Positions 22,251 through 33,720 of a DNA stretch of 64,000 nt are shown here, in pieces (positions within the stretch are counted from its first letter, which is position 1; every line of letters starts with the position of its first letter). Made by a program: the position numbers and the translations under genes. Source of the DNA: Trematomus loennbergii (Eukaryota > Chordata > Actinopteri > Perciformes > Nototheniidae); contig JAAOOA010000169.1 in assembly GCA_012861695.1 (NCBI GenBank), positions 461,501 to 525,500 on the forward strand, written 5' to 3'. A model generated the notes under the pieces. That model was not told the origin of the DNA. It saw nothing but the letters and a program-made list of their open reading frames with translations, and searched no databases.

Positions 22251-22712
22251 CACTGTGGGCCTCACAGCACAGTAGAACACAGCAGAGTCTGTCACTGCAG
22301 CAGAGGAGATGATCATATATATGTTCTTTTCTGCAGACAGTTTAGAAGAGAACGTTGTGTCTGATTTCAGAGACTCTGCTAGTCTTGTAAAACTTGTTCC
22401 TGAGATGTAGAGAAGAAACTCTGGTTGTTTTCCTGGATATTGTCGATACCAGAAGAAACTATCACCACCAGTTGCTTCTTTGGAGTATCTGTAGGACAGA
22501 GTAACAGAGCTGCCTTCTGGACTGAACTCTTCTTTCTGTAATGCAGTGAGATCTTCACAGCTGACCCCTGAAGAGAGGAGTAATTCAAAAGACTCAGTTA
22601 ATAGATCACATTTTATCAACATTAGAAGTTAACGTTTTCATGCAGAATGTTACGTACCTCTTAGAATGGAAACTAACAGTAGGGAATGTAAATAATAGTC
22701 TAATGACAGCAT
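22251..22712 (-). CDS. V9: open V-B V gene lacking a functional RSS
   Basis: Leader exon 22658-22712 (MLSLDYYLHSLLLVSILR, donor G|GTACGT); V exon 22258-22567 (acceptor CTTCAG|GG). Fully open: GVSCEDL, TLSYRYSKEATGGDSFFWYR, ISSAAVTDSAVFYCAVRPT. The FYCAVRPTV end is then duplicated, and the frame runs into MITE-derived sequence. Heptamer-like 22251-22257 has no nonamer at the right distance. It may be transcribed but should not be a RAG substrate. Confidence 0.8.
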
Positions 22713-23552
22713 GTTGAATGAAGGTGATGATGATGGTCTGTGTTGAACTCTGGTGAATATGGAAGTTCCTCTCTCTTCTATAGTTCAGGAACATCTTAGC
22801 TCCTCCCTGAATCTCTGTCTCCTCTTAGATCGTATTTCACTTCTCTCAGTTACACTTCCTCCTGGGTAACAGATCCAAAGGCTGTCTGTAAATAAAAAGT
22901 CAGAGGACCTAGGATTGAACCTGTGGTACACCACGTTAAATTACAGACCACCAGAGTAACTTATTTTTTAAAGATAAGAACAAAAGCAATCAAAACTTGA
23001 GTCTGTGATGTGTACCAGTTTATTGAGAGAGGTGATTTAAAGTGTTTGATCAGTCAGTAAAAAAACGTAACAATGACGGGCGTTAACGTGAAGTCAGATT
23101 AGTGAGAGGTGTTTCATCGAGAGCGAAATGTGTTTTAAATCATCTTAATCTAATAAGAATTGTACTTCATACCCAACATTTAAAAGGTCTTGAACACACA
23201 ACACAAGCTGCTGTTCCAATAGAACCTTTCATCAAATTGGGCTTGGAGATAAATGAATCCAATGACAAAGTGAGAGGACCTAGGATTGAACCCTGTGGTA
23301 CACCACATGAAATCACAGACTGACAGAAAAACAGAAACACTTATTTTAAATTCATGGAGACTACATATTACGTTTAATCTGTGATAACAGGTCAGATTAA
23401 CTGATTGAGTACACATTTTAACCTGTGGATGTGAATCAAAGGCAGTACATGTGTTTGTATGGTAGTGCACAATTTTAATAGATTTCAAATGATCAAGCAT
23501 GTAAACTACATTACTGTATCATCACAAACTATTGATGTTTAACAGAGAGGAC
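22713..23552. repeat. V9 5' flank and spacer
   Basis: Same organisation as 18,442-19,289, with LINE RT scraps near 22,905 and 23,276. Several one-base losses compared with that copy. Confidence 0.5.
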
Positions 23553-23636
23553 TCCCTCTGGTGGATGTATTGCAGTATTGTGTTGTCTTTGCTCCAAAGG
23601 TTTTTGTACAGAGTGTTGGTGTTTCCTGTCACTGTG
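23553..23636 (-). other. V10 23-RSS with CTCF-like motif
   Basis: Heptamer 23630-23636, nonamer 23599-23607, motif 23553-23564, gap 34 bp. Confidence 0.88.
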
Positions 23637-24198
23637 GGCCTCAGAGCACAGTAGTACACAGCAGAGTCTGTCTCTTTAGCTGAGATGATCTCCAGATCAA
23701 CTCGTTTCTCTGTTTTGTCAATGTGAGCAGAGAAATCAGATTCAGTGGGATGGATCCCTCCTGCCTCTGTGATGGAGAGCAGGAACTCTGGTCTGGATCT
23801 CTGGTATTGTCGGTACCACTGGATATTGTAGATAGTCCCTCATATTTACATGTCAGGCTGATGTTTCTGCCCTCTGCAACATGTTCTTCACTTCTTTCTG
23901 GCTTTATTGCTGTTCATGGAGCCCAGGGCTGCAAAATGAGGAATTATCATGTCAGTTAGTCTGCAGGAGATTTTAACATTAAGAGACTCAACGGAGGGTC
24001 TTCAATTTCCTGTCATCTTTGATCAGTTTGAGATAAAACATGACCAAATGTCTTCATAGATCACAACGGTTGCTGCCTTACACAATAAAACCTCCAGTTA
24101 TGAGATCTCTGGCTAATACAGCGGGTTAAATGAGACTTTATCTCTGTTCCAACACTCACCTATGAAGAGAGAGAAGAGTAACCAGAGGTAAGCAACAT
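23637..24198 (-). pseudogene. V10: V-A V gene broken by three one-base indels
   Basis: Compared with V6 and V8: one A missing in the leader (GTAAGC near 24,190; leader 24160-24198), one T gained near 23,907 and one C lost near 23,838 in the V exon (23637-23928). The first two give early stops in framework 1. The downstream part still encodes WYRQY and YYCALRP, with an intact RSS. All three changes are in short homopolymers. Confidence 0.82.
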
Positions 24199-24820
24199 GT
24201 CTTTGGAGATGGTAAAGTCGAACAGTCAGCAGATGAGTTCTCCTCCTGCAGAAGTGAAGCAGGAAACAGCCTCTCTGCTGCTCAGCCCTTCTCCTCAACA
24301 TCAGATGATTGTGCTTTAGTTCCTCAAACATCTCACAAATCATCTCATTGGTTGATATAAACGTCAGTGGGCGGGGCCAGAGAATCATGTTTACTCGTTT
24401 AAACCATCAAAATACTTTTCTCATATTTAAAACATTTAGTTCTCTTTGTGTTTCTCACTGACTCATACATTGAAATGTACAACAATTTAGCAATAACAAT
24501 GACAGGCGTTAACGTGAAGTCAGATTAGTGAGAGGTGTTTCATCGAGAGAGAAATCTGCTTAAAAAGATCTTAATATAATAAGAATGTTGCTTTATACTC
24601 AACATTAAAAAGGTCTTGAACACCACAACACAAGCTGCTGTTTCAATAGAACCTATGATCACATTGTGCCAGAGATAAACTGAATCCAATGACAAAGTGA
24701 GAGGACCTAGGAGTGATCCCTGTGGTACACCACATGAAATCAGAGACTGACAGAAAAATAGAGACACTTATTTTAAGTTCATGGAGACTACATATCTTTA
24801 TTTCAAGCTGTGGTTTTAAA
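24199..24820. repeat. V10 5' flank and spacer
   Basis: Same layout as 15,661-16,289 with one LINE RT scrap (24,706-24,755, minus strand, LISCGVPQGS). No gene seen. Confidence 0.5.
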
Positions 24821-25527
24821 ATATATATATATTTAAATGCATTTATTTAAACAGGGACAGTGCACATTAATTAACATTGCTGTAAAATGTGCCAGTTAGC
24901 CACGAGGCTATTGTTCATCTGTAGTCCCTGGACAGATTTTAAAAGTCAACCTAAAAACACTTTCATTTTAAACAAGTAAATACAATCCATTTAAAACATG
25001 CAACATATATTACTGGAATACTTCAATACAAATAAAAACATTTAAAAGACAGAACAATAAAACAAAACAAATACAACAAAACATGTTAAAACACAGGCAG
25101 TGGGTTGTAAGGAGCAGAAGATTGTGTCAGTGTCTCAGAGCTGATTCCTCACCAACCATGTTTTGAGTTTTGATTTAAATAAACTAAACGTAGTCTGGTC
25201 TCTGATTGGAGATGGGATTGAGTTCCATTGCTGAGCAGCTTTAACAGAAAATGAAGACTGACTGAAAGAACTTTTTCTGAGTGGAATAATGCAATCTGCT
25301 CTCGCTGCACCTCTTGTTATCCTAGTTGCAGTTGTGCGTATGTTAATAAACTGTCTAAGAGGAGCTGAGGTAAGGCATGTTTAATGAGGTTTTCCCAAAT
25401 CAACAAGTTGTATTTTTTGAGTATTGGGCAGTGATGTGAATAAACAGATTTTTTGTCCAGTATTTTGAGTGTTTGTGTGTACAATGACTCCAGTGGTTTT
25501 AATGTTGCTGTACTGGCATGTGACCAG
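24821..25527 (-). mobile_element. LINE 3' end with RT C-terminus, copy 3
   Basis: Here the C-terminal frame is open over 25,317-25,553 (ending in the MITE): SHASTATLKPLESLYTQTLK, HHCPILKKYNLL. Collinear with copies at 16,290 and 20,561. Confidence 0.7.
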
Positions 25528-26614
25528 AGGCCTGTACTACGAAGCTGGTTCAACCTAACCTGGATATGTTGGAGTTAGCCGGTTGGCCTAAGCCAAAACA
25601 TACGCGCTGGCGCTAAGCTGTACTACGACGCTGGTTATCAAGTGGATCGCTCAAGCCAGCCGTGTCCTATCTAGTTAGGTGCGCGTTCACATGAAAGGGG
25701 TGGTATTTGGAGCATTCGACCAATCTCAAACATGGAGAAGCGTACTGACAGCGCAGCGTCATACTTCCTGAATGAAAAGTGAACTTTAATATTAGTCAAA
25801 TATGAAGAAGTTAAACTTTAAACATCCATGACTTAAACACTTTATCCAGGATAAAAGCCACATAGCTGCACCTGCAAGGTGAATACAGCTGGTAACAGAA
25901 AAAGTGTTTGAATGCGTACATTAACAGGTTTATGAAATCACTGCCCCGTCCAAGACACGATCTGACTTTAATTACATTTGACTCCAGTGTTTCGTCAACT
26001 TAATGTGTTGCTTAAAATAATACTTCTGCATACAGTATGTGACACTGTGAGTGTTGCACGGCCAGATACGGCTCAGCTGACTCAGATAAGGAAATATATG
26101 ATACATTATGATGTGATATGATATGAATGATAATGGCACACATCTACGTCTGCACTTACAGTGCCGCGGACTGTACTTAATGTTACTCTGATCCGGTTAC
26201 TTATGTTGTGGCAGATATTTAAGTAAGCTTTCTTAACGCTAATATTATAATAGTCAGATTGCTCTGAAGATGGGAGGGGATATTCTATTAATTTTCACGT
26301 TCACACAGTCAGTTGATTTTGGCCGGCAGTCTTTCCTGCAACGGCAGTTTTTCTGTATTTCCTCTATCCTATAATATGAATTGATCGCTTTAAACTCCGC
26401 ACACGGAGCTCTGATTGGTCAGCAGGCAGTGCTTTCACTGAGTTGATCTCTTAGCCTGCCACCTAACCTGCTCCGGAGCAGGTTTGCCGCTCAGCATAAG
26501 TTACCATGGAAATATAGCCTGCTAAAAAGAGAACCAGCGTCGTAGGACCGGAAAGCCCGAGATTTCCCTGAATTTAGCCGGCTAAGCGAAAATCCAGCTT
26601 CGTAGTACAGGCCT
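25528..26614. mobile_element. CAG-target MITE, full-length (1,087 bp)
   Basis: Inverted ends AGGCCTGTACTACGAAGC / GCTTCGTAGTACAGGCCT, with CAG at 25,525-25,527 and 26,615-26,617. No ORF. It has a second inverted pair inside (TACTACGACGCTGG at about 25,620 and CCAGCGTCGTAGGACC at about 26,534), so the ends are long imperfect inverted repeats. Confidence 0.8.
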
Positions 26615-26789
26615 CAGGTCGTTAAACTGATTCACTGACTGAGTTAAACATTTGAACCTGCAGATGTGAATCAAAGGCAGTACATGTGTTTGTATGGTAG
26701 TGCACAATTGTTAATATATTTCAAATGATCAAGCAGGTAAACTACATTACTGTATCATCACAAACTATTGATGTTTATCAGAGAGAGAC

Positions 26790-26901
26790 TCCCTCAGGTG
26801 GATGTTGTGCAGTATTGTGTTGTCTTTGCTCCAAAGGTTTTTGGACAGAGTGTTGGTGTTTCCTGTCACTGTGGGCTGCAGAGCACAGTAGTAGGAGACC
26901 A
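26790..26901 (-). pseudogene. V11: V relic, copy of V1
   Basis: Nonamer-like 26836-26844 (CCAAAAACC), spacer 26845-26866, heptamer 26867-26873, then about 28 bp of V exon end up to the psq element. CTCF-like variant CCACCTGAGGGA at 26790-26801. Confidence 0.8.
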
Positions 26902-27832
26902 GGGACAGTTGCAACACTTTTTGGGCTTTTCCTCAATAAGTAAAAAACCATTTACAATAGGATAGCCATTTTGCTATATTATACATTATCAATATGTCAG
27001 CTACTGAAAAAATGTATTTAAGATGTTTTTATGAAATAAGTACAGGTTGGGAAATGTATTTTTTTTTTAAAACTCAACAGTTACAACTATCCTTGTGTAC
27101 AGGGACAGTTGTAGCACATGCCAGGCACAGTTGTAACATGTTAATAACGGTTACCTTTTTTCACACTACATGACAACAAATAGGGAAAGCTGTCAAATTC
27201 TAAGGCAACAAGATTTGAATGGGGTTTCACACATCCTCCAACAAACAATGAACAATGAATAGGATAACAGATAACACACTCAGCATCATCCTCTGTGAAG
27301 GATTAAACTGTTCTCTGAGAGGTGCTTCTACCTTAATTATGTAGACCTACCTCCTTTGAGCTGAGACCATAGTATAAATCAGCTGCCTCCAGATAGTCTC
27401 TCAAAAGCATCTCCTGCTCTGTTGAGAACACCTTCTTTGGTGTCCAGTAGCCTACTCTTGGGGGTGTTTGTGATCCCTGACTCTCCAACCTCAGCCTCTT
27501 TGTATGGAACCGGTACAGGGTGACATGGCATATATCCAGGGACTTTGCCACTTCCCTGAATGATTTGCCCTTCTCAACTTCATTTGAGGCCCTCTGCAGC
27601 AGAGCAAGTGGCACTCCCCTGTCTGTCTTCCTCTTTCTGACATTTGGCATACTGTAAACACACACACACACTTTAGGCCTACTGTACAGTATTTTATTCT
27701 GTTTATTTTTACAGGGACAATGCACACCAATCAACAATACAACGGTATGCTTGAATGAACAATTGATCATTCAAGCAAATGAGCCATCATTGTAAATGTG
27801 CCATGTTACAACCGTCCCGTTACAACCGTCCC
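26902..27832 (-). mobile_element. DNA transposon with a psq-type HTH exon, copy 2
   Basis: Duplicate of 858-1787, with the same ends and the same junction in the V relic, so both come from one insertion. Confidence 0.7.
27351..27650 (-). CDS. HTH psq-domain transposase N-terminal exon, copy 2
   Basis: 100 codons with the same protein as copy 1 and the same splice donor. The upstream CA tract is two bases shorter, which leaves the MPNVRKRKTD start as the only sensible one. Confidence 0.55.
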
Positions 27833-28126
27833 AGGACCACCAGTCTTGCTTTCACCCCCTGTGAACCTGCCTGATTGCGAGCTTGACCCATATTTAGCTA
27901 GTTATATTTGTAGCTTACAAAACAGTGATTCTAATAATACTAGTTTGGATTCCGAGACATTTGAACTCAAGACAGTATCCAAAAAATACATCATATAAAT
28001 GTAGTTAATATTTTACCTCAGAAACACACTTTTGCTGATATCTTACGCGAGAAATTCAAACGTGGCTCCTTTTTTTCTCAGCGATCTTACCATCTATCTG
28101 CGCATGTGCATCTTCTCTCTGTTTTG

Positions 28127-29990
28127 TTTTCTTCATGTTATCACGTGTGTGTCGTCTGCATAGCTATGGTAACTTATTTCATTGTTATCCATAAACTAAG
28201 CTATTGGAAGCATGTAGATGTAAAAGGGAAGAGTCCCCAGGATGGAGCCTTGAGGAACCCCACAGGTCATATTCGTCAACTCAGCTGTGTAGTTAACTAT
28301 AAGTAGGATTCAGACCAATACAAACAGTGCAGGAGAGTCCCACCCAGTTTTCCAGTCGGTCTAGTAATATGTTGTGGTCAACAGTTTAAAATGCAGCGCT
28401 GAGATCTAATAAGACTGACAGTGAGATTCTGCCACTGTCTGTGTTTAAGTAGATGTCATTAACCTGTTACGCATGGCCCCCCCGGTACCGGGCGGATAAA
28501 CGCGTCATTTGCAGGAAACAACGTCTAAGGAATCTTAATATTTAATAAAACTATGAATGTTTTATATCCATGTAACGGGAAGAAACTCAGCTAACTGATC
28601 TTTTTTTTAAAAAAATCAAAAAAAAAACCACAATGCTCGCACTGAGCCTCTGAATTACCCACGAGCGAACATTTTTAACCTAAAACGGCACTTAAACTCA
28701 CAATAACTCCCTTATTACTTATCCTAGATGCACAGCCAACCACTCGTTTTTGGTGTCCTGGAGACACTAAATCTGTGTAAAAAACCTCAACACTCAGTGA
28801 TAAACATTTGCGACGCTATAAAGGAAAGCGTACATCATACATGTGGAGCTAAGTAGCTAGAAACGCTAACATGGCTTACCTTGGTCAAAACTGGTCTTCA
28901 ATGGCATTAAAACGATAAAAAAACGATGCTGCAGTTAATCCATAGGTTAATCCAATGTATCTGTGCCTCTTTGAAATGATTTCTGATAATCCATAAGCAA
29001 TAAAACTGCTTTTTAGTTTCCAAATTCCAGAGGGAGAGATCGGTCCACTCTGATGCTAAATTACATGCGTGCAGCCCCCACCTTTTCTCTTTACAATGAG
29101 TGTGTATGTGGGCCTCCCCTTCAATTATATTGGCTCTAACGGTCAGAAGAGGTGTCAACCATCAAATCGAGCAAGGGGGGCCAGAGATATGGGAAAAAAA
29201 CATTTCCACCCAAATCACCTCAGAGGTGGTGGTTTTGGCTAAACCTCTCTAAAAAGGTCAAATGTCACTTGTTTTGCATCAATCTTGATACAGGGTACTT
29301 ATTATATGTTGTACTTTGGATTCCTAAAGCTTTTAGTCTACTAACCCATCATCCAAGGGTAGTTTTCACTATCTGTAAAAAATTATCTTTGGACGGATAC
29401 TATAATTTACAGTTTTTTACTATGTAAAATCTGAATTTTCTTTAAAATAAAAAACATTTATATTGATTCTGACACTTCTACATCCAACTCACAGATGTAA
29501 CCTTGCTTTGATAAAAGAAATTATTCATATAACCCTTTTAGAAGTTAGGTTGTAGTCATTTGTTTTGGGCATGTCATTTTCGAGCCTGAAACATGAAAAA
29601 CAGGCTTGGTGCTTAACAGGTTAAAGAAGTTAATTAGAGCAGTCTCAGTGCTGTGTGACTGGAACACAACAAAACAGTTATTTAGTTCCAAAACAGCTTT
29701 TTAGCTGTTGAACTTTTTCAATTATTTTACCCAGCCTATAAATGTTCATCAATGAAGCCCCTAGGTTTGTCTTTAAGAGTGGTTTGATGATGCAGTTTTC
29801 AGGGCCTGTGGGAATAAATATGAAAAAGGAGACGTGTTGGTGAAGGTCCATCAGGAGTCTGGCACATGGTGGAATGCACTAATTGAACATTATTAGGATA
29901 AATGTGAGGATAAATTAAAGTAGCGTGGTGTTGAAGCATCAAATAAAAGATGCCTCTCTGCTGGTGGTAGAACTGTTGAGAATATCTTGT
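28127..29990 (-). mobile_element. Non-LTR RT relic split by a TTAA element, copy 2
   Basis: Duplicate of 2,080-3,945: YADD near 28,162, GVPQGSILGT near 28,247, DHNILLDRLENWVG near 28,340-28,380. Interrupted at 28,459-29,624. Confidence 0.7.
28459..29624. mobile_element. TTAA-target MITE, copy 2
   Basis: TTAA at 28459-28462 and 29621-29624, collinear with 2,412-3,578. A homopolymer-rich stretch near 28,600-28,630 differs in length. Confidence 0.75.
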
Positions 29991-30021
29991 GTTGTTTCCC
30001 TAAAGTCTAACAGAGAGAGAC

Positions 30022-30105
30022 TCCCCCTGGTGGATGTTGTGCAGTACTGTGTTGTCTTTGCTCCAAAGGTTTTTGTACAGAGTGTTGGTGTTTCCTGTCA
30101 CTGTG
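30022..30105 (-). other. V12 23-RSS with the best type-1 CTCF-like motif
   Basis: Heptamer 30099-30105, nonamer 30068-30076. The motif CCACCAGGGGGA at 30022-30033 is one step closer to the CTCF consensus than in V2. Confidence 0.9.
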
Positions 30106-30547
30106 GGCTTCAGAGCACAGTAGTACACAGCAGAGTCTGTCACTGCAGCAGAGGAGATGATCATATTGATTCGGTTTGACTCCACTGTAATATTCAGTCC
30201 AGGGATTGGCTTAGTTACACTGCCTGAAACAGAGTGTGAGATGAGGAACTCTGGTGGTTTTCCAGGATATTGTCGATACCAGAAGTAATAATTAGCATTA
30301 GATCCAGCTTTGTAGGACAGAGTAACAGTGCTGCCTTCTGAACTGAACTCTTCTGTTTTGACTGGAGTCAGATCTTCACAGCTGACGCCTAAGGGAAAGA
30401 ATAACTCTGTTATTCAATGTTATAAAAGTCCTTTTAGCAGAACCACACTCAGAAAGCAATGACACTGATGTTTTATCCAGAGTGTAACTAACCGGATAAG
30501 ATTGCAAAAAATATCAGAGAAAATGCTGAGTTCTGCAGGGACAGCAT
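30106..30547 (-). CDS. V12: intact V-B T-cell receptor V gene
   Basis: Leader 30493-30547 (MLSLQNSAFSLIFFAILS); V exon 30106-30388, acceptor TTCCCTTAG. Counterpart of V2 but with the usual CALKP end, KTEEFSSEG and SCEDLTP. Open throughout. Cys23 position is Tyr (VTLSYKAG). WYRQYPGKPPEF and SAAVTDSAVYYC are normal. Confidence 0.85.
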
Positions 30548-31020
30548 GTTGAATGAAGGTGATGATGATGGTCTGTGTTGAACTCTGGTGAATATGGAAG
30601 TTCCTCTCTCTTCTATAGTTCAGGAACATCTTAGCTCCTCCCTGAATCTCTCTGTCTCCTCTTAGATCTGTATTTCACTTCTCTCAGTTACACTTCCTCC
30701 TGGGTAACAGATCCAAAGGCAGTATGTAAATAAAAAGTCAGAGGACCTAGGATTGAACCCTGTGGTACACCATATGAAATCAAGACTGACAGACAAACAG
30801 AAACACTTATTTTAAATTCGTGGAGACTACATTATATTAAACCTGTGAGAAAAAGGCCAGATTCACTGATTGATTTAAACATTTGAACCTGTGGATGTGA
30901 CTCAAAGGCAGTACATGTATTTGTATGGTAGTGAACAATAGTTCATACATTTCAAATGATCAAGCAGGTAAATTACATTACTGTATCATCACAAACTATT
31001 GAGTTTGAACAGAGAGAGAC
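30548..31020. repeat. V12 5' flank and spacer
   Basis: V-B 5' flank, RT scrap near 30,748-30,790, V 3' flank landmark. Copy of 4,500-4,974. Confidence 0.5.
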
Positions 31021-31083
31021 TCCCTCTGGTGGATGTTGTGCAGTATTGTGTTGTCTTTGCTCCAAAGGTTTTTTACAGAGTTA
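31021..31083 (-). pseudogene. V13: truncated V relic, copy of V3
   Basis: CTCF-like motif at 31021-31032 and broken nonamer from 31067; the RSS ends in an AAT tract. No exon. A dispersed repeat (31,084-31,255) follows, as in copy 1. Confidence 0.7.
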
Positions 31084-31888
31084 ATAATAATAATAATAAT
31101 AGCTTGGATTTATATAGCGCCTTTCATGGGACCCAAGGTCGCTTAACAAAGAAGAATAGGGCAGAAACAAACATAACAAAACAAAAGGCTGTCAGACAAC
31201 CAGTCAGACAGACAAAACAACAGATAGATTTAGGGGCCAAAGGCCTTAGTAAACAGATGGGTCTCCAAGAGCCGGCTCTTTTAAGTGAACGACGGGAGCC
31301 GGCTCGTGCCCGCGAACGAGACGTTTTTTTTCGTTTTTTTCTCGTTAAGTAATACAAGACAGAATTATATGATGATCTCTGCGTTACGGGTGCTCCGTGA
31401 ATGCATGCATGCAGTGACATGTAATATCAAGGATTAGAGACTGTTGGATGTTGCTGTTTTGAGCATTGCAATATATTTATTTTCACTATGTTATTTATTT
31501 ATGATTATCTTTAGGCTCAGCAAAGATTTGAGTTCAGCTGTCTGCTGTCTTTTTTTCTTTATTTAATAGTGAAATAGAGCCCTGCTGTTTTGTTAGGGCT
31601 TTTTCTTTAAATACAATTTTTAAATGTCGATACAGTAGCTGTCCTTTTTTTAAATGTCTATGCTTACGTTGTTACAGGTGTTGCTATCTGCTTTGTGTAG
31701 CGTGGTTCTACAAGCAAGTCAGTGCATTCATTGGGTTGTATCAGAGAGTTACAAGGGTCTGTAAATGCAATTGGCCACAGCAAATCATTTATATTAAAAA
31801 TAACATTTTTCAATAATGTATTGAATACTGTATTATTCAATAAATTATTCAGGATATATTGAATAATTTAAGTGATATATGTGTACAC

Positions 31889-32988
31889 TAGGGGTGTAAC
31901 GGTATACGTATTCGTATTGAAATTATTCGGTATGGGCCCTTCGGTTCGGTACACTTGTGTACCGAAGTGTACCGAACGAATATAACGTTAAACGTAAAAA
32001 ATTGAGAACGTGAACAACTTTTTGGAAGTAATCTCAGGTGCTGCGTCGCAGCATTCAGTAATTTTCTCCCATTGGGTTCAACGCGTCATAGAGCAACCAA
32101 GTCATTTCATTGGACGAGAGGCATACTATGAGAGCTGGTCACAGGGATGCGTTCAAATTTAGTCAGTCATTTGAGGAACTGTCAAATGGCGAAAGCAGAT
32201 AAAGTTGAGCTCAAAAATCCTCCAGCATCATTGAAGTCTCCGGTTTGGGAACGTTTTGGTTTCGCAGTTACGTACAAGGATGACGGACAAAGACAGGTGG
32301 ACCGAACCAAAGCTGTTTGTCTGCATTGTTCAACTAACATTGGTTACGCGGCTGGCAATACATCAAACTTGCACACTCATTTGAAAAGGCATCACCCGAA
32401 TGTGAATATCACCGGTACCAAAAGAAAAAAGACTGAAGTGCAAACCCAACTCCCACTAGCATTTAAGCCTCCACCACTCGCAACAAGTTCAGACCGAGCC
32501 AAAGCTATTACAAACGCCAAATATCCTTATGTTGCCATGTTAGCAAAGCGCTACCTGGCTGTATCTGCTACCTCTGTCCCTAGAGAGAGGTGTTCTCCAC
32601 AGCAGGAGACATTAGTGCCAGCAGATCTGCCCTTTCGGCAAGCAATGTGGACAAGTTCATCTTTCTTTAAAAAAACATGAAAATACAATGACAAGCAAGC
32701 AAGTCCTAATGTCAAGCTGGCTGCTTAGGGGAGTACTAGTACACTACAGTTCAAATACAGATTATTTCAGTTCATCGAAATGCTGCACCTTAATGTTTAT
32801 GTTATTATATTTTGTATTTATTTGAGTGAATACATTATTCACATTTAATAATAATTAAAAAACCCCAACAAATATTTTATGTTTTGAGATCATTTTTTCT
32901 GCTGTACCGAAAACGTACCGAACCGTGACCTTAAAACTGAGGTACTGTACGTACCGAACCGAAATGTTTGTGAACCGTTACACCCCTA
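31889..32988 (+). mobile_element. Inner hAT transposon, internally deleted, copy 2
   Basis: TSD GTGTACAC at 31881-31888 and 32989-32996, TAGGGGTGTAACGG ends. Same insertion as 5,844-6,949, carried by the segmental duplication. Confidence 0.9.
32186..32680 (+). CDS. hAT fragment: BED finger fused to hATC remnant
   Basis: Starts MAKADKVELK (an upstream GTG extension is less likely). BED finger as in copy 1. The frame then stays open into the hATC-like YPYVAMLAKRYLAVSATSVPRE, showing the internal deletion joined N- and C-terminal domains in frame. A one-base loss after PRE (near 32,588) shifts the last part; the expected VFSTAGD motif is in the next frame. A BED-hATC protein without a catalytic core could bind and dimerise but not cut. 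Confidence 0.7.
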   Translation: MAKADKVELKNPPASLKSPVWERFGFAVTYKDDGQRQVDRTKAVCLHCSTNIGYAAGNTSNLHTHLKRHHPNVNITGTKRKKTEVQTQLPLAFKPPPLATSSDRAKAITNAKYPYVAMLAKRYLAVSATSVPRERCSPQQETLVPADLPFRQAMWTSSSFFKKT

Positions 32989-33638
32989 GTGTACACATAT
33001 AAATCATTAGTCAAAATAGGGCTACATTTGACTGAATTATAAAAGGTATATATTATAAAAGGTATATATTCGGGACCCCCTTGAAAACGAGATGGTGCAT
33101 CTCAAGGGGTTTATCCCAATAAATGAATTTCTATATATATATATATATGTGGTAAAATGAAGAGCCGTTTGGGAGCCGAAAGAGCCGGCTCTTCTTGGTG
33201 AGCCGAGCCAAATGATCCGGCTCACTAAAAATAGCCGGAATTCCCATCACTAATGGAGACTACTTACTTTTATTTCAACCTGTGATAAAAGAGTTAAACA
33301 TTTGAACCTGCAGATGTGAATCAAAGGCAGTACATGTGTTTGTATAATAGTGATATTTACACACAGTATAATTCAAATGATCAAGCAGGTAAATTACATT
33401 ACTGTATGATCACAAACTATTGATGTTTAACTCCCTCCCACATTTTTAAGATTCGGTTATGATGAGGTATTGTTAAGAATGAAAGTAAAGTTTTACAAAA
33501 TGTCATTATCATCAGAGTACATGTCGTATGAAAAAACCCTTTCCCTCAGTATGTTTACCTCAAGCACTTATTTGTGTATCACCGTCACAAAGAGTCTACA
33601 CTGTTTTGTAATATACTGTTGGAGTTTTTCAGAGAGAA

Positions 33639-33720
33639 TCTCTGGTGGATGTTGATCAGTATTGTGTTGTCTTTGCTCCAAAGGTTTTTGTACAGAGTTG
33701 TGGTGTTTCCTGTCACTGTG
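33639..33720 (-). other. V14 23-RSS, degenerate CTCF-like motif
   Basis: Heptamer 33714-33720, nonamer ACAAAAACC at 33683-33691, truncated motif CCACCAGAGA at 33639-33648. Confidence 0.85.

Larger units (their letters stand above)
21771..26040. repeat. 4.27-kb V-B/V-A tandem unit, copy 2
   Basis: It carries V9 and V10 in the places of V7 and V8. This copy has an excess of one-base losses in homopolymers compared with copy 1, for example in V10 and in the spacer near 22,920 and 23,410. Confidence 0.9.
31256..33252. mobile_element. Outer hAT-like element, copy 2
   Basis: Duplicate of 5,211-7,210. The right terminus (minus strand TAGTGATGGGAATTCCGGC) ends at 33,252. This copy keeps GATCCGGCTCAC, which has lost a G in copy 1. 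Confidence 0.55.
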
